Shown in pieces: positions 13,858 through 18,334 of a stretch of DNA of 18,334 nt. Positions within the stretch are counted from its first letter, which is position 1, and the number at the start of each line of letters is the position of its first letter. The notes under the pieces were generated by a model. It saw only the letters and a list, made by a program, of their open reading frames with translations. It searched no databases and was not told the DNA's origin. Source of the DNA: JBLIAZ01 sp047632015 (GTDB lineage: Bacteria; Bacteroidota; Bacteroidia; Flavobacteriales_C; GCA-002722245); assembly GCA_047632015.1 (NCBI GenBank), contig JBLIBC010000021.1, positions 1 to 18,334 on the forward strand, written 5' to 3'. Both the position numbers and the translations under genes were made by a program.

Positions 13858-15477
13858 TTAATTATTTTGAATTGAACCACAGGCTTTCATGTCTCCACCA
13901 AAATAAGGATTATCCACTTCTGGTTTAACTGAAATCCAATACCCTCCTTTATCGGAATTTGCCATGGGACATCTTATCAGGTAAGTTTTCTGAGCGGATT
14001 GATACTCCTTATTGAAGCTCAAACTAAAATCAGAAAATGACTGTTTAAATTGATCGTTTGAATGATGAAGAATATGTGGGTAAGCTTCCTTCAAGGAAGG
14101 AACAGCATTTAGTATTTTACCTAACGCTATTTTTACCTCCTCCTCCTTATCTTGTTGTAACAACTTTGTTGCCGATAGGTATAAATTCAATACAACATCA
14201 TTACTCTTGCTGCTTTGACCTATCTCACCCTTTTGCTCTATACCCTTCGGTTTATTCATCATGGATGGTTTCCCTTGTAATTGAGCTGAGGCATCTACAA
14301 CAAAAGTTCCTGTCTTAACTATTCTATCTCCTTTATCCAAGCCTTTTAAAACTTGGTAATGACCTCCTAAGTCTTTTCCCAAAACTACCTCTCGCATTGA
14401 AAAGGTATGTCGTGCGACTTCCTTATAATAAACAGATCGTTGACCTGTCCATAAAACTGCCGACTTAGGAATTACTACCACCTCATCCAAAGAATTAGCA
14501 ATTTCAATTGTGCCTGAAACAAACATTTCAGGTTTTAACTCTCCTCCATTTTGGATTACAACTCGAACCTTTGCCGTTCGTGATTTTGCGTTAATTATCG
14601 GATCTATGTAACTGATAACTCCCTTATACCCTGCTTGTTTTCCCGTGTTAATTTTCAAACTCACCTCTTGCCCCTTTTTTAACCATTGTAAGTCCCTTTC
14701 AAAAGCATCTAGTTCTACCCAAACTGAACTCAAATCAGCCAACTGGATAAGCTTCTGTCCTTTTTTAACATAGTCACCTAACTCCACATTTAACAGCGTT
14801 ACAATCCCTGTATTCTCAGCATATATTGGCAAAAACTCAATTACTTTGTTCTCTTTTTCAATTTCCTGAATTTGAGTTTTACTTATTTTCCAAGAATTCA
14901 GTTTCTTTTTTGCTGCTGCGTATAACATCGGATTTTCAGCTTTTAGTTTCACGGTTTCTAAAAGTTCCTTTTGAGCTTTGATTAATTCAGGCGAATATAT
15001 TTTGGCTATCAATGATCCTTTCTGAATTAACTGTCCCTCGTGCTGAACGTATAAATCCTCAATTCGTCCACCATAATGAGCTGATTGAATAACCGAGTTG
15101 TTTTCATTCACTTTTACTTTGCCATCTAAGCGAATCACCTTTTCTGTAGACGATTCACCTATTTCCACTACTTGAATGTTATGCTGTTGGATCTGTCCCT
15201 CATTAAAGGAAATCGCATTCGGATTAGCTCCTCCACTTTCACCTTTGCTTCCAATTAAAGGAATTAAGTCCATACCACAAATTGGACATTGACCGGGTTC
15301 TTTTAATTGAACTTGGGGATGCATAGCGCAAGTCCAAATTGTCTCCATTGCTGCTGATTCCGTTTGAGCATCACCTACTTTACTAGTTTGATTAGATGAG
15401 CTGTTGGCCATGTATCCCAGTGTTAAACCAAGGACTAGTGCTATTGCGGTGATTATGTATAATTTCTTGTTTTTCAT
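13858..15477 (-). CDS. cusB: CusB-type RND efflux periplasmic adaptor with two extra metal-binding modules
   Basis: A 539-residue membrane fusion protein linking an RND pump to its outer-membrane channel. Residues 4-22 form the signal/anchor. A heavy-metal-binding module follows at 48-74 (WTCAMHPQ...CPICGMDLIPL; Cys50, His53, Cys64, Cys67), typical of Cu/Ag adaptors. The lipoyl/barrel-sandwich and helical hairpin lie at about 120-250 (YGGRIEDLYVQHEGQLIQKG, then GIVTLLNVELGDYVKKGQ), then the beta-barrel (SVWVELDAFERDLQWLKKGQ) and membrane-proximal domain to about 400. The C-terminal extension (about 425-535) is DUF3347-like, ending RCPMANSDKGGYWIS and DNPYFGGDMKACG, with Cys503, Met505 and Cys533 as possible metal ligands. 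It lies 31 bp downstream of cusC and 28 bp before the HMA lipoprotein. The two metal modules point to copper/silver rather than zinc/cobalt. Confidence 0.93.
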   Translation of the reverse strand: MKNKKLYIITAIALVLGLTLGYMANSSSNQTSKVGDAQTESAAMETIWTCAMHPQVQLKEPGQCPICGMDLIPLIGSKGESGGANPNAISFNEGQIQQHNIQVVEIGESSTEKVIRLDGKVKVNENNSVIQSAHYGGRIEDLYVQHEGQLIQKGSLIAKIYSPELIKAQKELLETVKLKAENPMLYAAAKKKLNSWKISKTQIQEIEKENKVIEFLPIYAENTGIVTLLNVELGDYVKKGQKLIQLADLSSVWVELDAFERDLQWLKKGQEVSLKINTGKQAGYKGVISYIDPIINAKSRTAKVRVVIQNGGELKPEMFVSGTIEIANSLDEVVVIPKSAVLWTGQRSVYYKEVARHTFSMREVVLGKDLGGHYQVLKGLDKGDRIVKTGTFVVDASAQLQGKPSMMNKPKGIEQKGEIGQSSKSNDVVLNLYLSATKLLQQDKEEEVKIALGKILNAVPSLKEAYPHILHHSNDQFKQSFSDFSLSFNKEYQSAQKTYLIRCPMANSDKGGYWISVKPEVDNPYFGGDMKACGSIQNN

Positions 15478-15508
15478 GTGTTTTGTATTTCTATGTTAAT
15501 AGTTCTAG

Positions 15509-16732
15509 CTATAATTCTTTTGTAAGTAAAAACGCCAATTGACTTTTTGCTACTCTTAAATTTTTCATTGCATGCTGCATTTCCATTTGGTAGTTAACCA
15601 ACTGAACTTGCGTTGTCAATATACTTTCAAGGCTTGTCGCGTTATTTTCATAATCTGACTGCAGTATCGTCAAAATGGATTGTGCGGTTTTGGTTTGTTT
15701 TTGATACAAAACCAACCTCTCCTTTGCCGATTCTATATTAGTCATGACCTTTACCAACTTGATGTTTAAATCCAACGCTACACCCTTTACTTCTTCCCTA
15801 ATACTTTCGTTTTCCAATTGATTCATTTTAGATAACGCCTTGTATCTTTTTCGGTAAATAGGAAGTGTCATGGAGAGTTTTGGCATCAAAACATCCCTGC
15901 CATTACCTACTGGATTCATGTCGGTTCGCTTATTAACAAGCACATAATTAACCCCTAAGCCAAATTTGGGCAATGCCTTTTGAGCAATGATTCTCTTTTG
16001 GGCGTTGTTCATCACTAGCTTTTCTTTTGACATGGCTATCATTGGATGGTTTACTATTGAATCAAAATCAGTCACCTCATTTTGTTCAATACTATCATCA
16101 AAGTCGTTCTCGAAAATTAGTTTTAAAGGAGACTTTCCAGTTAGCAAACATAGTTGTTCGACAAAGCCTTTCAAATGAACGTTTTCTGTGCTTCTTTTGG
16201 TCTTCATTTCTTCTACTTTAAGGTTCAACCTTAAAACATCAGTTGTTGATCCACTACCTGATTCAACTCTAGCTAGTCCAACTGATTTTACCTGTTCTAA
16301 CAGCACAATGTTTTCTATTAATAGCTTAACATTCTCCTCTTTATTTTGCGCTTCATAATACAGTTTTTTAACATCTCTAAACAAGTTGATTTTAAGCAAG
16401 TTAAATTGCTCAAACTCCATCTTAGATTGAGCAACAGTAATGCTTTTTTTCGCTTTCAATGTTCCTTTCCACGGAAACATTTGCTGTAGTCCAACACTCG
16501 CAATTTGTGGCCCTAATCTAGTTTCTGGAGAACTCACAAAATACCCAAACGAAAATACAGGTTCAGGTAAAAAACCTGTGCCATGAACTTTTTGTAGAGA
16601 CGCTTCATAACTCAGATAGGCAGCCTTCAAATCAGGATGATTATTTGCAGACCAAACTAAGAGACTGTCCAATTTTTGAGCTTGAATTACCGAAGCAAAA
16701 CAAACGAGTAGTATGATAATTTTAACTTTCAT
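15509..16732 (-). CDS. cusC: CusC/TolC-family outer-membrane efflux protein
   Basis: A 407-residue outer-membrane factor (OEP family), which forms the trimeric channel of the efflux complex. A signal peptide (MKVKIIILLVCFASVIQAQ, likely cut after IQA) is followed by two OEP repeats. The first starts at LVWSANNHPDLKAAYLSYEAS, and the second contains HPMIAMSKEKLVMNNAQKRI and the coiled C-terminal helices ending QLAFLLTKEL. Internal motifs such as ARVESGSGSTTDVLRLNLKVEE are typical of the periplasmic alpha-barrel. Its ATG overlaps the cusA 3' end by 11 bases (NHES-stop is read through the ATGAAAGTTAA junction), so translation is coupled to cusA. Substrate specificity comes from the partner genes, which suggest Cu/Ag; the symbol rests on that context. 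Confidence 0.92.
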   Translation of the reverse strand: MKVKIIILLVCFASVIQAQKLDSLLVWSANNHPDLKAAYLSYEASLQKVHGTGFLPEPVFSFGYFVSSPETRLGPQIASVGLQQMFPWKGTLKAKKSITVAQSKMEFEQFNLLKINLFRDVKKLYYEAQNKEENVKLLIENIVLLEQVKSVGLARVESGSGSTTDVLRLNLKVEEMKTKRSTENVHLKGFVEQLCLLTGKSPLKLIFENDFDDSIEQNEVTDFDSIVNHPMIAMSKEKLVMNNAQKRIIAQKALPKFGLGVNYVLVNKRTDMNPVGNGRDVLMPKLSMTLPIYRKRYKALSKMNQLENESIREEVKGVALDLNIKLVKVMTNIESAKERLVLYQKQTKTAQSILTILQSDYENNATSLESILTTQVQLVNYQMEMQHAMKNLRVAKSQLAFLLTKEL

Positions 16733-18334
16733 GATTGACCTCCTTTCTTTTTGTATTTAATTCTTCTTTAACAGCATATAAAACAGGAACAACAAACAAA
16801 GTGATGATGGCTACCGTCATCCCTCCAAATATTGGAATAGCCATAGGAATCATTATGTCGGCCCCTCTGCTACCTGATGTCAGAATGGGTAACAATGCCA
16901 AAAGTGTTGTGGCTGTTGTCATTAAACAAGGTCGAATTCTCTTCATCCCTGCTTGAACAACTGTATTTTTCACCTCTTGAACTGTGTCATGTTTGTTTAC
17001 TTTGAATTGTTGTTGTAAATAAGTCGCCATAACCACTCCATCATCGGTAGCTATTCCAAACAAAGCAATAAAACCTACTCCCACAGCAACACTCAAGTAG
17101 ATGGTGTCAATTTGAAACACATCCCGCAGGTTTTGACCTAGTAAATCGATGTTCATGAACCAATCGGTTCCATATAAGCCCATCATCATGAACCCTCCTG
17201 AAAATGCAACTAGAATCCCAGCAAACACCATTAAGGAAGTTCCAACACTTTTGAACTGTAAATACAACACTAGGAAAATCACGACTAATGCTAACAGGGA
17301 CACAAGCAGTAACTTCTTAAATGCCCTTACTTGATTTTCATAGGTTCCCGTGAAACTATAGCTCACGCCATTTGGAACTACTACCTGTCCACTTTTCACT
17401 GCATCATCAATTGCTTTTTGTGCATTTTCCACTACTTCTACTTCTGATATCTGTCCTTGTTTATCAAATAACACATAACCAATTAAAAAGGAGTTTTCAC
17501 TCTTAATTACCTGAGGTCCTTGCTGGTATTTAATTTCGGCTAAATCCCCAAGAGGTATTTGCACTCCATTTTCAGCTGTGATTAATACGTCTTTTAATTT
17601 ATCAGGGCTGTTCCTTAATTCCCTTGGGTACCTTACTTTTATTGAATACCGCTCTCTCCCCTCCACTGTTTGACCTAAAATTGTTCCTCCAATTGCTGTT
17701 TTTAAATGCATTTGAACTGTTCCAATTGACAAGCCATACCTAGCTATTTTTTGACGATCAATGTCCACTATTAAGTAGGGTTTTCCAACCATTCTATCAG
17801 CAAATACAGCTTCAGCCTTCACTCCTTCTACCTCTCTCAATACCTTCTCTAGTTGAAAACCAAAGCTTTCAATGGTTGCTAAATCAGGCCCCAACATTTT
17901 AATTCCCATGGGTGCGCGCATTCCCGTTTGCAACATCACCAACCTTGTTTCGATGGGCTGCAACTTAGGGGACGAAGTCATTCCAGGGTACTTAGCCACT
18001 TTGATAATTTCTTTCCAAATATCATCTGGTGATTTAATGTGTTCTCGCCAATTCCGAATTCGATCACCATTTTCGTTTTCACTGTATTCAGGATGATAAA
18101 GCACCACGTTTTCAAACATGGAAATTGGCGCTGGATCAAGCGCACTGTTTACCCTGCCCATTTTTCCCAACACTCCTTTCACCTCAGGAATAGCTTTCAG
18201 GTTAGCATCCAGGTTTTGAAGTATTCGCTGATTTTCTTGGACTCCCGTATGGGGCATGGTGGAAGGCATTAATAAAAATGATCCTTCATTTAAAGCTGGC
18301 ATAAATTCCTTTCCTGTATTTAAAAACACATAAA
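16722..18334 (-). CDS. cusA: CusA/CzcA-type heavy-metal RND pump, C-terminal half (5' end outside window)
   Basis: The frame is open to the window edge, so the gene begins beyond 18334; about 535 residues are seen of the usual 1000-1250. Residues are numbered from the Met at 18329. The visible part holds the second periplasmic porter/docking half (LNEGSFLLMPSTMPHTG; GMRAPMGIKMLGPDL; YLIVDIDRQKIARYGLS; GGTILGQTVEGRERYSIKVRYP). It then holds the last transmembrane helices, from about residue 340 (KLLLVSLLALVVIFLVLYLQF), followed by VGFIALFGIATDDGVVMATYL, RIRPCLMTTATTLLALLPIL and VVPVLYAVKEEL. These motifs mark the HME-RND proton-driven metal exporters; the RND part alone does not separate Cu/Ag from Zn/Co/Cd, but the following cusB and HMA lipoprotein favour Cu/Ag. 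It is first of the genes seen in the operon; the promoter is outside the window. Confidence 0.94.
   Translation of the reverse strand, partial: YVFLNTGKEFMPALNEGSFLLMPSTMPHTGVQENQRILQNLDANLKAIPEVKGVLGKMGRVNSALDPAPISMFENVVLYHPEYSENENGDRIRNWREHIKSPDDIWKEIIKVAKYPGMTSSPKLQPIETRLVMLQTGMRAPMGIKMLGPDLATIESFGFQLEKVLREVEGVKAEAVFADRMVGKPYLIVDIDRQKIARYGLSIGTVQMHLKTAIGGTILGQTVEGRERYSIKVRYPRELRNSPDKLKDVLITAENGVQIPLGDLAEIKYQQGPQVIKSENSFLIGYVLFDKQGQISEVEVVENAQKAIDDAVKSGQVVVPNGVSYSFTGTYENQVRAFKKLLLVSLLALVVIFLVLYLQFKSVGTSLMVFAGILVAFSGGFMMMGLYGTDWFMNIDLLGQNLRDVFQIDTIYLSVAVGVGFIALFGIATDDGVVMATYLQQQFKVNKHDTVQEVKNTVVQAGMKRIRPCLMTTATTLLALLPILTSGSRGADIMIPMAIPIFGGMTVAIITLFVVPVLYAVKEELNTKRKEVNHES

Noticed and set aside
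13830..13880. Longer start for the HMA lipoprotein at 13880
   Set aside because: It would overlap cusB and bury the lipoprotein signal behind 17 extra residues; the Met at 13829 gives a standard signal peptide with lipobox.

Overview
This is an AT-rich bacterial window, most likely from a Bacteroidota member of the Flavobacteriales type. The main evidence is a 1472-residue secreted protein ending in a gliding-motility-associated/type IX secretion sorting domain (CHU_C, type B). Supporting evidence is a -7 promoter element of the form TAnnTTTG in at least two places, weak or absent Shine-Dalgarno sequences, and a Bacteroidota-style copper efflux operon. No rRNA, intact tRNA, CRISPR array, integrase or transposase gene was found.

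Layout, left to right. (1) 1-1253, plus strand: the C-terminal part of an acyl-CoA dehydrogenase family enzyme and a four-helix DUF4395 membrane protein. (2) 1300-2100: a long non-coding stretch with the first copy of a dispersed repeat (copy A), several terminator-like hairpins, and a 142-bp element bounded by perfect 12-bp inverted repeats. (3) 2212-4834, plus strand: an AlkB-type DNA/RNA dealkylase, a translationally coupled pair of very small membrane proteins, then a 6-pyruvoyl-tetrahydropterin synthase followed 9 bp later by GTP cyclohydrolase I. The last two would take GTP to 6-pyruvoyl tetrahydropterin, the route to tetrahydrobiopterin-like cofactors. (4) 4835-5597: non-coding, with repeat copy B. 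(5) 5598-10016, minus strand: the giant surface/secreted protein, which contains four near-identical 207-bp tandem units. (6) 10531-13111, plus strand: a Crp/Fnr-like regulator, then an NADPH:quinone-type oxidoreductase and a membrane-anchored Hsp31/DJ-1-type protein. The last two lie behind a promoter that overlaps a 16-bp near-palindrome, and together they look like a reactive-electrophile/carbonyl detoxification module. (7) 13112-13481: repeat copy C. (8) 13482-18334, minus strand: an RND copper/silver efflux operon in the order cusA (5' end outside the window), cusC, cusB, then a small HMA-domain lipoprotein.

The most unusual structure is the roughly 300-bp non-coding repeat seen three times, always in the same orientation. 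Each copy has degenerate tRNA-T-arm-like sequence at both ends, an internal inverted repeat (clear in A and B), a strongly conserved block, and a hairpin terminator. The copies fall at cluster boundaries, two of them between convergent genes, so they divide the window into modules. No mobility gene accompanies them. Whether they are tRNA relics, a non-autonomous mobile element or a repeated terminator unit cannot be settled from this window alone.
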